Shown here one piece after another: positions 30,459-40,657 of a DNA stretch of 64,000 bases. The translations under genes and the position numbers were made by a program. This DNA is from Snodgrassella alvi wkB2 (lineage in GTDB: Bacteria > Pseudomonadota > Gammaproteobacteria > Burkholderiales > Neisseriaceae), in assembly GCF_000600005.1 (NCBI RefSeq), contig NZ_CP007446.1, forward strand, positions 186,001-250,000, read 5' to 3'. Within the stretch, counting starts at the first letter, position 1. Every line of letters begins with the position of its first letter. The notes beneath the pieces were generated by a model. The model did no database searches. It had not been told where the DNA came from and was given only the letters and a program-made list of their open reading frames with translations.

Positions 30459-31820
30459 ATGACTAAAGTAGTAGATAGTTCTAAACCAATATATTCTATT
30501 TATATTACATGTTGTTTAGGATTGTTCTTATCAACACTGGATACCGGTATTATAAACTTAGCACTGAATACGTTTTCCATCGACTTTGGTGTTTCTTTGG
30601 AATATATCGGATTATCTGTTACTTTATATTTATTATTTTTAATTATTTTTCTTGTTCCTGGCGGTTGGCTTGGTGACTTTTGGGGGCAAAAAATAGCGTT
30701 AATAGCAGGTTTCGTGCTTTTTGGTCTAACCTCATTGATAGCTGGTTTTTCTGAGTCTGCAAATCAGCTTATTATAGCAAGATGTGGACAAGGAGTTGGT
30801 GCCGCGCTATTGCAGGCAAATTGCTTGGGGCTGGCTGGTTTACAATCAAGTAAACAGAAAATAAGGTTAAATTCTTTCATAATGTTGGCGATAAGTTTAG
30901 GACCAATTTTAGGACCTTCTTTCGGCGGTGTTATTTTAAAATTATGGGGATGGCAATTTTTGTTTCTAATTAATGTTCCATTGTGTATTGTGGGATGTTT
31001 TTTTAGTTTGAAAATAACTAAAGCAGTAAACACACTAAAAAGAGAGACTTTTGATTTAAAAGGAATGATACTTTTTTTTATGATGTTAGTGGCTTGTGTT
31101 TCTCTTATTTATTCTGATAATTTAAATCTGTTATTGATTGAAAAAAATTTTATTGGTATTTCTACTTTAATCATTTTTTTTATTTTTTTGAGGATAGAGT
31201 CAAAATGCACCAATCCTTTTTTTCCTGTCAAATTATTATTCATCTCGTCAATTAGATACGTTTCAATTGGCAGTTTGATATTTGGGTTGACAGCGGGCAT
31301 CATTTTTTCAGCGTCACCTCTCTTGTTTATCAGAGAAGCTGGTTATCCAATCGATTATATAGGATTAATCTGTACTGCCGCACCCATTGGCGTTATTTTA
31401 AGTGTGTTTTGCAGAAAAGTAATAAATTCAAGTTGTAATAAAATTATACTAATTTATGCTTTACCGCTTATGCTATTTGCTTTTGCCTTGCTTTTCTTTG
31501 TGAGTTTTAATATTTCAATTTTTAATTATGTTATAGCTGCTTTGTGCTATGGTTTAGGTGGCGGACTGTTTCAAGGTTCATTAATTCAGATAGCGATGGA
31601 TCAAAAAAAAGATAAACAATCAACGATTGGAGGCTTATTAAGGCTTTTTCAAAATGGAGGAATTATTATTGGGTCAGCATGTTCTTTAATGTTATTAGAA
31701 GCAAAGATTTCGCCTTTAGTGAATATTTCTACCTATCAAAAATTATGGGGTATTACTTTTAGTGTACTCTCTATTATGTTTGTTTATTCATATGTCTCTT
31801 TATTTAGAATAAAAAAATAA
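30459..31820 (+). CDS. MFS drug exporter, DHA2 (EmrB/QacA-like) family
   Basis: A 453-residue inner-membrane protein with 12-14 hydrophobic helices. Diagnostic segments are FLSTLDTGIINLALNTF in helix 1 (the Asp is the usual DHA2 acidic residue), PGGWLGDFWGQKIALIAGF (motif A), and ISLGPILGPSFGGVIL (motif C, antiporter signature). It is slightly shorter than typical 14-helix members (about 470-510). Very low in G+C. Divergent from an ArsR-like regulator, which suggests inducible efflux. A frame-disrupting change was not seen. The substrate is unknown. Confidence 0.87.
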   Translation: MTKVVDSSKPIYSIYITCCLGLFLSTLDTGIINLALNTFSIDFGVSLEYIGLSVTLYLLFLIIFLVPGGWLGDFWGQKIALIAGFVLFGLTSLIAGFSESANQLIIARCGQGVGAALLQANCLGLAGLQSSKQKIRLNSFIMLAISLGPILGPSFGGVILKLWGWQFLFLINVPLCIVGCFFSLKITKAVNTLKRETFDLKGMILFFMMLVACVSLIYSDNLNLLLIEKNFIGISTLIIFFIFLRIESKCTNPFFPVKLLFISSIRYVSIGSLIFGLTAGIIFSASPLLFIREAGYPIDYIGLICTAAPIGVILSVFCRKVINSSCNKIILIYALPLMLFAFALLFFVSFNISIFNYVIAALCYGLGGGLFQGSLIQIAMDQKKDKQSTIGGLLRLFQNGGIIIGSACSLMLLEAKISPLVNISTYQKLWGITFSVLSIMFVYSYVSLFRIKK

Positions 31821-31994
31821 ATACAGTCTCATTTTTACTTATGAGGCTAACAATTCAAATAAATTCTTATTGAAGATAAATCATCATATGGAAAAATGCT
31901 CGAAGGAGCCGATCAATTACGTTCAATTGAGCAGGATAAATGATTATATAGGAATGCGTTGGCAGAGATGAACACTGGTAATAATGCCTTTGTG

Positions 31995-32448
31995 TATTAC
32001 CTCGCTCGCAGATATTGTTAAATCACCCGTTATTACGTGAACGAACTTTGGTTATCGGTTGTTTGCTAAGTTGTTACATGCAACTGGCTGGAAAACAGGC
32101 TATTGTGTAGCAGCTGCTGTATTGATGCCAGCGTTTCGCAAGGTTCTTCAGTTTGATGTATTTGGTATCCATACGCCTGTACTGTATGCTATTGCTGTTT
32201 ATCTGGCAGATGCTTCACATTATGAAAAGTTAGGCTGCTTTTTTCAGCAAAAATGCGATTTTATGCTGGCTGGTTTGCGTTATTCACGTTTTGAGGTTTA
32301 TGTGCCTCAGGGAATATATTTTAGGGTACTCAATTACGGAGATGTCAGCACTGCGCCAGAAAATGAATTTGTGCGGAAATTGGTGATTACACATCGGGTA
32401 ACTATGGTACTGCTGGCGGCATTTTATCATGATGGATTAAGCCAGTAG
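31995..32448 (+). pseudogene. Decayed class I/II aminotransferase (YbdL/methionine aminotransferase-like)
   Basis: The C-terminal part of an aspartate-aminotransferase-fold enzyme is readable: FAKLLHATGWKTGYCVAAAV (normally FGKTxHxTGWKxGYC), then FRKVLQFDVFGIHTPVLYAI, then a tail ending LLAAFYHDG. The preceding segment LLNHPLLRERTLVIGC is in a different frame; one T appears missing at about 32060 (TGTTTGCTAAG). The Schiff-base lysine region is the KLLHATGW block itself. The N-terminal ~230 residues expected for the family are absent, though EGADQLRSIEQ at about 31900 could be a further remnant. Truncated and frameshifted, so non-functional. Confidence 0.8.
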
Positions 32449-32484
32449 AATTATTGTGCGCTGGGTAAAATAAATTATGGTAGT

Positions 32485-32520
32485 AAAAAATTAGGACAGA
32501 TGATTTATCTGTCCTTTTTA
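32485..32520 (-). terminator. Terminator downstream of the LysE-type gene
   Basis: AGGACAGA at 32493-32500 pairs with TCTGTCCT at 32508-32515, flanked by A-run and T-run on the two sides, so it can act in both directions. Confidence 0.85.
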
Positions 32521-32528
32521 TTTATTAG

Positions 32529-33167
32529 TTAATGATAAAGCAGGCTGGTGATAATCTGAATATATAACCAGCAGCCAAAGCAGATGAATGCACAGCCGCC
32601 AATGCGGTCTATAGCCAGACTCCAGTGTAAATAGTTGCGTTTAATTATGGGTAAGGAAAACAGCCATATCATTAAGCATAAAGTCAGTAAAACCTGTACC
32701 AGTAAAATAAGCATAATTTCATATTTTAATGTGGGTTTATGTACATTAGCCATAGCCATGGACATAACGCTGCCCAGATAAAAAATGATTTTCGGATTGG
32801 ACAGATTGGTAATCAGACCTTTCCAGAAAAAATGCTTTTCCTGTATTGGTGTAGTAATGGAATTATTCTGGGGTATAACTGTACGTAGCATCTGGTAGCC
32901 GCAATAGATTAAGTATGAACCGCCAGCCAGCATCAGGATATTCTGTAACCAGGGCAGCTGCTGCAATAAGGCGCTATAACCTTCAATAGTCAGTAATAAC
33001 CAGAAAGCCACGCCTGTAGTAATGCCAAGTGCTACGCAAAATGCAGCCCAGCGTGAATAATTCAGTGCAGTTTTGCTGATAAGCAGCATATCCGGCCCCG
33101 GAGATAGCTGTCCCAGAAGATTAAGCAAAACGATACTGGCAATCATGGATTGTGTTTGATTAAGCAT
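32529..33167 (-). CDS. LysE/RhtB family exporter
   Basis: A 212-residue membrane protein with six predicted helices. The family signature LLGQLSPGPDMLLISKTAL is at residues 16-34, followed by WAAFCVALGITTGVAFWLLL and the mid-protein GLITNLSNPKIIFYLGSV. Members export amino acids such as lysine, threonine, homoserine or leucine; which one cannot be told. Located just downstream of xerC on the same strand (23-base gap), so it may be cotranscribed. Confidence 0.88.
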   Translation of the reverse strand: MLNQTQSMIASIVLLNLLGQLSPGPDMLLISKTALNYSRWAAFCVALGITTGVAFWLLLTIEGYSALLQQLPWLQNILMLAGGSYLIYCGYQMLRTVIPQNNSITTPIQEKHFFWKGLITNLSNPKIIFYLGSVMSMAMANVHKPTLKYEIMLILLVQVLLTLCLMIWLFSLPIIKRNYLHWSLAIDRIGGCAFICFGCWLYIQIITSLLYH

Positions 33168-33190
33168 AAACAGATTCAGAGTTATAACGG

Positions 33191-34093
33191 CTATTTGTTA
33201 CGACGTTTGGCACGCGGATGAGTACTGTCATAAATTTGTGCCAGATGATTGAAATCCAGCTTAGTGTATTGCTGGGTAGTGCTGATGGATTTATGCCCAA
33301 GCAGTTCCTGTACGGCGCGAATGTCATGAGCATTTTGTAAAACATGGCTGGCAAAACTATGCCGCAGCATATGCGGTGATAAATGGCGGTCGCTGCCATG
33401 AGTAATTGACCAGACATTTAAACGGTTTTGAATTTGACGCGCACTCAGACGTGTGCCGCGCTGACTGGTAAAAACGGCATTTTCTCCCGCAATGGCATAA
33501 CGGCAGGGCAGGTAGCGCCGTAAAGCATCAATACTTTTCTGACCCAAAGGAACCTGACGCTGTTTGTTCCCTTTACCACTAACATGAACCCAGTTTTCAT
33601 TCAGCATTAGGTGATGCAAATCCAGTTGCACGAGTTCGCTCAAGCGTAAACCACTGCCGTACAGCAATTCGAAAATAGCCTGATCGCGCAGTGATAGAGT
33701 ATCTTCGGCTGTGGGCTGGTCAAATGTGTGGTTTAGTTTTTCTGCCGGAACGGCTTTAGGCAGACGTGCCCCCGCTTTAGGAGCTTTAATGTTGTTAGTT
33801 GGGTTAGTTTCAATTTTTCCCTGACGTTGCAGGAAATTAAAATAGGCTCGCCACGTACTAAGCTTACGAGCCAGTGAGGCAGGCTTATCACCCATCCCAC
33901 TAAGTTTTTTCAATGCACCGACCAGATGCAACCGTGTAATGCTTTCAGCAGTAAGGTTATCGGGCAGAAGCCGGATGAGCTGAATTAGGTCACGAGTGTA
34001 GGCAGTGCAGGTTAAGGCAGACAGACCACGCTGCTGTAAGTGCTGAAAAAATTCATTCCAGAGTATCCAGTTGGGGGTTGAAGTAGTCTGCAT
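33191..34093 (-). CDS. xerC: Site-specific tyrosine recombinase XerC
   Basis: A 300-residue recombinase that resolves chromosome dimers at dif together with XerD. The N-terminal core-binding SAM-like domain covers about residues 8-95. The catalytic set is complete: Arg150 (GSGLRLSEL), Lys174 (VSGKGNK), His241 and Arg244 (SPHMLRHSFASH), His267 (LLGHKSI), and the nucleophile Tyr276 (TTQQYTKL). The length and layout match XerC rather than a phage integrase, and the neighbours are core genes. Its ATG directly abuts the stop codon of the thioesterase gene. Confidence 0.93.
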   Translation of the reverse strand: MQTTSTPNWILWNEFFQHLQQRGLSALTCTAYTRDLIQLIRLLPDNLTAESITRLHLVGALKKLSGMGDKPASLARKLSTWRAYFNFLQRQGKIETNPTNNIKAPKAGARLPKAVPAEKLNHTFDQPTAEDTLSLRDQAIFELLYGSGLRLSELVQLDLHHLMLNENWVHVSGKGNKQRQVPLGQKSIDALRRYLPCRYAIAGENAVFTSQRGTRLSARQIQNRLNVWSITHGSDRHLSPHMLRHSFASHVLQNAHDIRAVQELLGHKSISTTQQYTKLDFNHLAQIYDSTHPRAKRRNK

Positions 34094-34525
34094 TTAATTA
34101 CTCTGTGCAAGGAGATGACGAAAAGCTTCAGGTGTGCGACTGATACGCTGGCGTTCATAATTAAAAAAAGCCATACCGGTTTTTACCATGGCAATGGCAG
34201 CACCATCATTGACACGGGTTATACGGTACAAAATACTGAAACCGGTGTTGCTCAGATCAGATATACCCAAATCAAAGTTTAATTCATCACCATAGAAGCT
34301 TTGTCCCTGAAATTGCAGAGCAGCATCAAGCATAATCAAACCGGTACCACCAATATCCATTTCGCTAAAGCCGAACGAGGCCAGCAGGCGCAGCCGTGCT
34401 TCATGGCACAGGCGTAATACGGCATCATTGGCCAGATGATTGCCATAATTAATGTCTCCGATATATACCTTGATTGTGGTATGAAACAGCCAGTGTTCGG
34501 GTGGTTCGATATGAATACGGCTCAT
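34094..34525 (-). CDS. Hotdog-fold acyl-CoA thioesterase (YbgC/FadM-like)
   Basis: A 143-residue hotdog-fold protein. The N-terminal VYIGDINYGNHLANDAVLRL is the 4-hydroxybenzoyl-CoA thioesterase-type active-site segment, where Asp/Asn and the following His act. The central long helix (HEARLRLLASFGF) and the strands LNFDLGISDLSNTGFSILYRI complete the fold. It probably hydrolyses acyl-CoA thioesters in the cytoplasm. It abuts xerC with no gap, so the two are cotranscribed. Confidence 0.82.
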   Translation of the reverse strand: MSRIHIEPPEHWLFHTTIKVYIGDINYGNHLANDAVLRLCHEARLRLLASFGFSEMDIGGTGLIMLDAALQFQGQSFYGDELNFDLGISDLSNTGFSILYRITRVNDGAAIAMVKTGMAFFNYERQRISRTPEAFRHLLAQSN

Positions 34526-34702
34526 GGGTTTTCCTTACTGGATTCAGGCTAGATGGTAGCAGTTTTTGAGGTATTCTGTAGCCGACTGATGTTTGTATCA
34601 GGCAAATTTGTGCTAAGCTTTGCCAGTATTTCTTAGGTTGTATTGTTGTTTTTCAGTTTATTAACAAACGCAGTTATGGTTTGTCGGGCAGGGAGAATAA
34701 CG

Positions 34703-35155
34703 ATGTATCACAAAATTATGGTACCGGTAGATGAAAGTGCAGCTGCTATGCGAGCCTTGCAGGAAGCAATCATGCTGGCTAAATTATGTAATGCGGTTCT
34801 ACGGGTAGTCAATGTTGTGGATCTGGCACAGTTTAGCTGGGGTGGTGTAGGAGCGCTGCCTTCTGAAGAAGTACGCAAAGCAGTTAATGCAGCAGGTAAA
34901 AAAGGTTTAGAGCAGGCAGAAAAACTACTTGAAGAATCCGGTATGCAATATGAAATTGAAGTGCTGGAAAGTGCCGGTGATAAAGTGGCTGATATGCTGA
35001 TTCAGGAAGCGACGGAACATAATGTTGATTTGCTGGTGATGGGTACTCACGGCTTCAGTGGTTTTATGCATATATTAATGGGCTCTGTGGCTGAAGGTGT
35101 TTTACGCCAGTCTGATATTCCGGTGATGTTATTACGTGTACGTGATGATGATTGA
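34703..35155 (+). CDS. Universal stress protein, UspA family
   Basis: A 150-residue single-domain Usp. I start at the ATG at 34703 (MYHKIMVPVDES), which has a GGGAGAA ribosome site; 20 upstream codons in the same frame are not supported. The ATP-binding signature G-2X-G-9X-G-S/T is seen as MGTHGFSGFMHILMGSVAE, and the N-terminal VPVDES is typical. It is probably an ATP-binding, dimeric stress protein. A single gene with a terminator-like hairpin after it. Confidence 0.92.
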   Translation: MYHKIMVPVDESAAAMRALQEAIMLAKLCNAVLRVVNVVDLAQFSWGGVGALPSEEVRKAVNAAGKKGLEQAEKLLEESGMQYEIEVLESAGDKVADMLIQEATEHNVDLLVMGTHGFSGFMHILMGSVAEGVLRQSDIPVMLLRVRDDD

Positions 35156-35185
35156 TTAACAATTTGTTATTTCTATTGAAATCTG

Positions 35186-35218
35186 GCAGGCAATGAGCTC
35201 GGTTATTGCCTGCTATTT
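35186..35218. terminator. Hairpin between convergent uspA-type and mtrR genes
   Basis: GCAGGCAAT at 35186-35194 pairs with ATTGCCTGC at 35205-35213, followed by TATTTATTT. Confidence 0.75.
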
Positions 35219-35256
35219 ATTTATGTAAAGTATCAATTCTAATCAGGATGGATGAT

Positions 35257-35886
35257 TTACTGGCGAAGATTCGGATTATGGTGCAGTGATTCGAGGGCAA
35301 TATTAATAAAATTAGGGGCAATACTGGTAATATCTATATTATCCGGATCAGTCAGCCATAAATTGGTTAATCCCATAAACAGAGCCTGAAAATACAGGGC
35401 GGCCTGCTGGATATTGATATTTGCCGGCAAAATATGCTGCTGACAGCACATATGAAATACAGCACACAGGTTTTGCCACCATAAATTTTGGTATTTTTGC
35501 AACAAAGCCACAATCGCATGGTTGTCAGCGGTGTGCTCACAATTCAAATGCAAGATATGACAGAATTTACGATAATTATTATCACTAGCCATACGCTGAA
35601 ACATGTGTTTCAGCGCCTGCATCAGATTGTTCAATGCATCAGGAGAACTGGTGTCAATGTCATGCTGCAATTGGCTGCTCAGTTTACTGAAAACCTGTTG
35701 GAATAACGCATCGAATAAGTCTTCCTTATTTTTAAAATGCCAGTATAAAGCACCGCGAGTCACGCCGGCTGCGCTGGCAATTTCTTGCAGTGAAGCACGG
35801 CTGACACCGCGCCGGTAAAATATATCCAGTGCAGCAGCCATGAGAGCCTCTTTGGTTTGCAGGGCTTCTTCTTTGGTCTTGCGCAT
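35257..35886 (-). CDS. mtrR: TetR-family repressor of the adjacent RND pump (MtrR/AcrR-like)
   Basis: A 209-residue TetR-family regulator. The N-terminal helix-turn-helix is strongly AcrR/MtrR-like (LDIFYRRGVSRASLQEIA, then AAGVTRGALYWHFKNKEDLFDAL). The C-terminal ligand-binding and dimerisation half is more variable. It is divergent from mtrCDE with 310 bases between, and that gap contains a 24-base AcrR-type palindrome over the pump promoter. By family knowledge it should repress mtrCDE and be relieved by hydrophobic or cationic toxic compounds such as bile-like detergents or antimicrobials. Confidence 0.9.
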   Translation of the reverse strand: MRKTKEEALQTKEALMAAALDIFYRRGVSRASLQEIASAAGVTRGALYWHFKNKEDLFDALFQQVFSKLSSQLQHDIDTSSPDALNNLMQALKHMFQRMASDNNYRKFCHILHLNCEHTADNHAIVALLQKYQNLWWQNLCAVFHMCCQQHILPANINIQQAALYFQALFMGLTNLWLTDPDNIDITSIAPNFINIALESLHHNPNLRQ

Positions 35887-35995
35887 AATAAATTTCCGTT
35901 TATCTGTAAATTAAATTAGGCAAATCTGTATTTAATTCAGATTAGCACAAGATTTTTTGATTAAAATAACTTAAGTATTAAATTATTGCATCTGG

Positions 35996-36021
35996 TATAC
36001 ATACATTGTTGCATGTATAAT
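35996..36021 (+). promoter_or_regulatory. MtrR/AcrR-type operator over the mtrCDE promoter
   Basis: TATACATACA at 35996-36005 and TGCATGTATA at 36010-36019 form a 24-base imperfect palindrome with a 4-base centre, like the E. coli AcrR operator. The -10 element TATAAT at 36016-36021 overlaps its right arm, so a bound repressor would block initiation. Confidence 0.75.
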
Positions 36022-36196
36022 GCGCAGCGTAAAGTTATTCTTATTTAATCGTCTGTTGTCGCATTGCTGGCTGCCTGATATTTAGATTTCGGCAGCCCTA
36101 AGTGTTGGCACCAGCGCTATTTTTGTCATATTTTTAGCACAGCATAGTAAAAAGTTATTTAATTTTTAAAGTATATATGCACATATTGAGGTGAAT

Positions 36197-37432
36197 ATGG
36201 GAACGAATCGAAAAGCAGATAAATGGCGCATCAGTGCGATAGTACTGGCAAGTGCGCTGGCATTAGCTGCATGTGGCAAAGGCGATAAAGCATCAGCACC
36301 ACCCGCACCAATGGTCAGTGTACTGACTGTACATCCGGAAACGGTGACTGTAGATACCGAGCTGACTGGTCGTCTGAAGCCGATTCGCGAGTCACAAGTA
36401 CGTGCCCGTGTAGCTGGTATTTTGCTGAAACGTCTGTTTACAGAAGGTACTTATGTTAAAGAAGGCCAACCACTGTTTCAGATCGACAATGCGCCTTATG
36501 TAGCTTCTTTGCAATCGGCACGTGCCAGTCTGGCAACCGCACAGGCTAATGCGGCGAAGGCTGATGCCGATATTGTCCGTTATCGTCCGCTGGTTGCAGC
36601 TAACGCAATCAGTAAACAGGAATTTGATCAGGCAATCGCACAACAGCGTCTGGCGCATGCACAGATTGACAGCGCACAGGCTGCAATTAAAAGCGCACAG
36701 ATTAACGTTGGTTATGCCTATGTACGTGCTCCGATTTCAGGCCGTATTGGTAAGGCGCTGGTAACTGAAGGCGCTTTGGTCGGCCAGAATGATGTTACTC
36801 AGCTGGCGCTGATTCAGCAAACACATACTTTATATGTTGACCTGACCCAGACTGCCGCACAGGCAATGAAGATCCGTCAGGATATTGCTACCGGTAAGAT
36901 GAAAACCATCAATGGTGCCGTCGAAGTGGCCATCAAGCTTGATGACGGTAGTGAATATCCGCAAAAAGGTCGTTTACTGTTTACAGATATGACTGTAGAT
37001 GAAGGTACCGGTGAAGTTAAAGTACGTGCTGAAATTCCGAATGATGATGATATGTTGCTGCCCGGACAGTTTGTACGTGTAGAGATTCCACAGGCTGAAA
37101 TTCAGAATGCCATCGTTTTGCCACAGCAGGCAGTAACCCGTGGTGCCAGTGGTGATACGGTTACGGTGGTTAATGCTGATGGCAGTCTGGCTGTACGCAA
37201 TGTAACCGTAGTACAGCAAAAGGGCACAAACTGGGTAATCAGCGGAGGTCTGCGTACTGGCGATAAAGTAGCAATGGATGGTCTGGCACTGGTACAGTTA
37301 ACCGGTGCGAAGAAAGTACAGACTCAGCCGTGGAAACCTGCACCTGCTAATGGTGCGCCTGCGCCTCAGGCTAAGGCAGCTTCTGCATCTGCACCTAAAG
37401 CTTCTGCGGCATCTGCCTCTCAGGCTCAGTAA
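36197..37432 (+). CDS. mtrC: RND efflux periplasmic adaptor (membrane fusion protein)
   Basis: A 411-residue lipoprotein; the lipobox LALAACGK puts the acylated Cys at about residue 26. The lipoyl/barrel-sandwich halves flank an alpha-helical hairpin (about residues 95-165, Ala-rich with AQANAAKADADI and SAQAAIKSAQINVGYAYVRAP). The membrane-proximal domain LLPGQFVRVEI and the VLPQQAVTRGASGDTVTVV segment are typical of AcrA/MtrC. The tail is Ala/Pro/Ser-rich and low complexity. I prefer the ATG at 36197, spaced correctly from GAGGTG, to a GTG at 36191. It is the first gene of the mtrCDE operon. Confidence 0.93.
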   Translation: MGTNRKADKWRISAIVLASALALAACGKGDKASAPPAPMVSVLTVHPETVTVDTELTGRLKPIRESQVRARVAGILLKRLFTEGTYVKEGQPLFQIDNAPYVASLQSARASLATAQANAAKADADIVRYRPLVAANAISKQEFDQAIAQQRLAHAQIDSAQAAIKSAQINVGYAYVRAPISGRIGKALVTEGALVGQNDVTQLALIQQTHTLYVDLTQTAAQAMKIRQDIATGKMKTINGAVEVAIKLDDGSEYPQKGRLLFTDMTVDEGTGEVKVRAEIPNDDDMLLPGQFVRVEIPQAEIQNAIVLPQQAVTRGASGDTVTVVNADGSLAVRNVTVVQQKGTNWVISGGLRTGDKVAMDGLALVQLTGAKKVQTQPWKPAPANGAPAPQAKAASASAPKASAASASQAQ

Positions 37433-37444
37433 GGAATCTGTAAT

Positions 37445-40400
37445 ATGTCACGATTTTTTATTAACCGACCGATTTTTGCATGGGTGGTGGCGCTGTTCAT
37501 CATCATTGCCGGTATAGTGTGTATTACCAAGCTGCCTGTTGCCCAGTATCCGACAGTAGCTCCACCCTCCATCAGCCTGACTATTTCCTATCCGGGTGCT
37601 GATGCCCAGACCATTGAAGATACTGTATTGTCACGTATCGAACGTGAAATGAACGGTCTGGAAAACCTGGAATACATGGAAGCAAAATCGTTATCCAACG
37701 GTACGGGTACATTAACCCTGACCTTCTACCCGGGTACCGATGATGATATTGCACAGATGAATGTGCAGAATGCGCTTTCACGAGCAGAACCGCGTTTGCC
37801 GGCTATGGTCAAACAGACTGGTGTACAGATTGCTAAATCACGGAGTAACTTCCTGATGGTAACCATGTATACCAGTGATAGTCCTAATCTGACCCCGGCA
37901 GATATGGCAGACTATGTGGTACGTAACATTCAGCCGGAATTACAGCGTATTGACGGTGTAGGTAATGTAATGGTGTTCAGTTCTGAACGCGCCATTCGTG
38001 TCTGGCTGGATTCAGACAAGCTGCGCAGTGTTAATCTGACCCCGGCAGCAGTTAATGCCGCAGTAGCTGCACAGAACCAGCAGATTTCTGCAGGTAGTCT
38101 GGGTGCTTTGCCTTCACCTGATAATATTCAGACTACAGCGACTATCATTGTCCCAGGTCAGCTGAAAACAGTTGAACAGTTTGAAAATATTATTGTTAAA
38201 GCCAATACCGATGGTTCACTGGTACGTCTGAAAGATGTTGCTCGTGTAGAGCTGGGTAAACAGGATTACTCTACTGGTGCCCGTTTGAATGGTAAAGACG
38301 TGGTGGGTGCAGGTATTCAGCTGACGACTAAAGGTAATGCACTGGCTACAGCCAATGCAGTTAAGGCCAAGCTGGCTGATTTGCAAAAATATTTCCCTGC
38401 CGGTATGAGCTGGTCTGCACCATATGACAGCTCCACTTTCGTTAGTATTTCCATTGAAAAAGTGGTACATACTCTGGTAGAAGCGATTGTACTGGTATTC
38501 CTTGTTATGCTGGTATTCCTGCAAAACATTCGCTATACCCTGATTCCGACGATTGTGGTACCGATTGCTTTGCTGGGTGCTTTTACCATCATGTACTTTG
38601 CCGGTCTGTCGATTAACGTACTGACCATGTTTGCCATGGTACTGGTAATCGGTATTGTGGTCGATGATGCCATTGTGGTGGTGGAAAACGTAGAACGTAT
38701 CATGGCCGATGAACATTTGCCGCCAAAGCCTGCTACAGAAAAGGCTATGGGGCAGATTTCCGGCGCTGTAGTCGGTATTACAGTGGTACTGATTACCGTA
38801 TTTATCCCGATGGCGTTCTTCTCCGGTTCTACTGGTAATATTTACCGTCAGTTCTCTATTGTGATGTCGGTAGCCATTTTCTTCTCTGCTTTTCTGGCAT
38901 TGTCGCTGACACCGGCCTTGTGTGCTACTTTGCTTAAACCAGTTAACGAACATGAAGCGGAGAAAAAGGGTTTTTATGGCTGGTTTAACCGCAAATTTAC
39001 CAGCGGTGCCAAAAAATACGAATCCAAAGTGGCTTATGTACTGCATCGCAGCGTACGTATGTTCATCATCTATGCTGCTATCACAGCCTGTGCGTTATTA
39101 GTAATGGTACGTCTGCCGACTTCATTCCTGCCGGAGGAAGATCAGGGTTATTCCATTGCTTTGATTCAGTTGCCGCCGGGTGCGACTCAGCATCGTACAC
39201 TGGATACTTTCAAGAAGATGGAAGAATTCACTCTTCATCAGCCTGAAGTGAAAAACATGGTATCCGTACTGGGCTTCAGTATGACCGGTCAGGGGCAGAA
39301 CGTTGGTCTGAGCTTCCTTGTATTGAAAGACTGGTCAGAACGCAGCGGTGCGGAACACAGCGCCAATTCACTGGCTAACCGTATTACCGGTGCTATGATG
39401 GGTTCAGTACGTGATGGTTATATCTTTGCTCTGGTACCGCCATCCATTCCTGAGCTGGGTACCAGTACCGGCTTTAGCTTCCGGCTGCAAGACCGTGGCG
39501 GTAAAGGTCATGAGGCGTTACTGGCCGCGCGTAATCAGCTGCTGGGTATGGCGCGTGAAAGTAAAGTGCTGACACAGGTACGTCCGGACGGTATGGAAGA
39601 TGAACCGCAATTGCAGATTGATATCGACCGCGATGCTGCTAATGCACAAGGCGTGTCATTCGGTGATATTTCAACTGTATTAAGTACTGCTCTAGGTTCC
39701 AACTACGTTAACGACTTCCCGAATAAAGGACGTATGCAGCGCGTAATTGTACAGGCAGATGTGGCTTCCCGTATGACACCTGAAGACCTGAGCAAGCTTA
39801 CCGTTAATAATGCACAGGGACAGCCAGTACCATTATCCGGCATCATGAAGACACGCTGGATTACCGGCCCGGCACAAACTGTCCGCTACAATGGCTATAC
39901 CGCTATGGCGATTACCGGTAATGCTGCTCCGGGATACAGTACTGGTGATGCCATGAATGAAATGGAAAAAATTGCCAGCAAGCTGCCGGATGGTTTTGGT
40001 TATGAGTGGACAGGTCTGTCTAAAGAGGAAAAAGATGCGGGTAACCAGTCTACCATCCTCTATATGTTCTCACTGCTGGCTGTATTCCTGTGTCTGGCCG
40101 CACTATATGAAAGCTGGACAATTCCATTATCCGTAATGCTGGTAGTACCGCTGGGTCTGCTTGGTGTCGTGCTGGGTACATGGATGCGCGGTATGGAGAA
40201 CGACGTTTATTTTCAGGTGGGGTTAATTACCGTAATTGGTCTGAGTGCTAAAAACGCCATTCTGATTGTGGAGTTTGCCAAGGAGTTGCAAGAGCAGGGT
40301 AAAAGTCCGCTTGAAGCTGCACTGGCTGCCGCTCACCTGCGTTTCCGTCCGATTCTGATGACATCCATTGCGTTCATTATGGGTGTAGTGCCTCTGTACT

Positions 40401-40657
40401 TTGCCAGTGGTGCCTCTTCTGCGAGTCAGCGAGCCATTGGTACCAGCGTATTGTGGGGAATGTTAGTGGGTACCTGTCTGGCTCTGTTCTTTGTACCTGT
40501 ATTCTATTCAACTGTACGCAGTCTGTTCAGCAGGAAAAAGAACGACAAAAATGGCGGTACTCCTGACAATGACAAAAATCTGCCGATGACAGTAAACAGT
40601 GATGGCTGTGTCAGTGTGCAGTCTGCCAACCAGACAGACAAAGAGGATAAAGCATGA
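37445..40657 (+). CDS. mtrD: RND multidrug efflux inner-membrane pump
   Basis: A 1,070-residue HAE1-type RND transporter with the duplicated architecture of 12 helices and two large periplasmic loops. It begins [18 protein letters not shown]. The proton-relay acidic pair is in [18 protein letters not shown] (helix 4), and the helix-10 lysine is in [18 protein letters not shown]. Porter-domain landmarks such as [18 protein letters not shown] are present. It exports hydrophobic drugs, dyes and detergents with MtrC and MtrE. It lies 12 bases after mtrC, and its stop overlaps the mtrE ATG by four bases. Confidence 0.96.
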   Translation: MSRFFINRPIFAWVVALFIIIAGIVCITKLPVAQYPTVAPPSISLTISYPGADAQTIEDTVLSRIEREMNGLENLEYMEAKSLSNGTGTLTLTFYPGTDDDIAQMNVQNALSRAEPRLPAMVKQTGVQIAKSRSNFLMVTMYTSDSPNLTPADMADYVVRNIQPELQRIDGVGNVMVFSSERAIRVWLDSDKLRSVNLTPAAVNAAVAAQNQQISAGSLGALPSPDNIQTTATIIVPGQLKTVEQFENIIVKANTDGSLVRLKDVARVELGKQDYSTGARLNGKDVVGAGIQLTTKGNALATANAVKAKLADLQKYFPAGMSWSAPYDSSTFVSISIEKVVHTLVEAIVLVFLVMLVFLQNIRYTLIPTIVVPIALLGAFTIMYFAGLSINVLTMFAMVLVIGIVVDDAIVVVENVERIMADEHLPPKPATEKAMGQISGAVVGITVVLITVFIPMAFFSGSTGNIYRQFSIVMSVAIFFSAFLALSLTPALCATLLKPVNEHEAEKKGFYGWFNRKFTSGAKKYESKVAYVLHRSVRMFIIYAAITACALLVMVRLPTSFLPEEDQGYSIALIQLPPGATQHRTLDTFKKMEEFTLHQPEVKNMVSVLGFSMTGQGQNVGLSFLVLKDWSERSGAEHSANSLANRITGAMMGSVRDGYIFALVPPSIPELGTSTGFSFRLQDRGGKGHEALLAARNQLLGMARESKVLTQVRPDGMEDEPQLQIDIDRDAANAQGVSFGDISTVLSTALGSNYVNDFPNKGRMQRVIVQADVASRMTPEDLSKLTVNNAQGQPVPLSGIMKTRWITGPAQTVRYNGYTAMAITGNAAPGYSTGDAMNEMEKIASKLPDGFGYEWTGLSKEEKDAGNQSTILYMFSLLAVFLCLAALYESWTIPLSVMLVVPLGLLGVVLGTWMRGMENDVYFQVGLITVIGLSAKNAILIVEFAKELQEQGKSPLEAALAAAHLRFRPILMTSIAFIMGVVPLYFASGASSASQRAIGTSVLWGMLVGTCLALFFVPVFYSTVRSLFSRKKNDKNGGTPDNDKNLPMTVNSDGCVSVQSANQTDKEDKA

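Noticed and set aside
38216-39046. A 276-codon open frame on the - strand inside mtrD
   Set aside because: Exact antisense of the RND pump; composition (His/Asn/Tyr-rich) is that of a shadow frame and there is no ribosome site.
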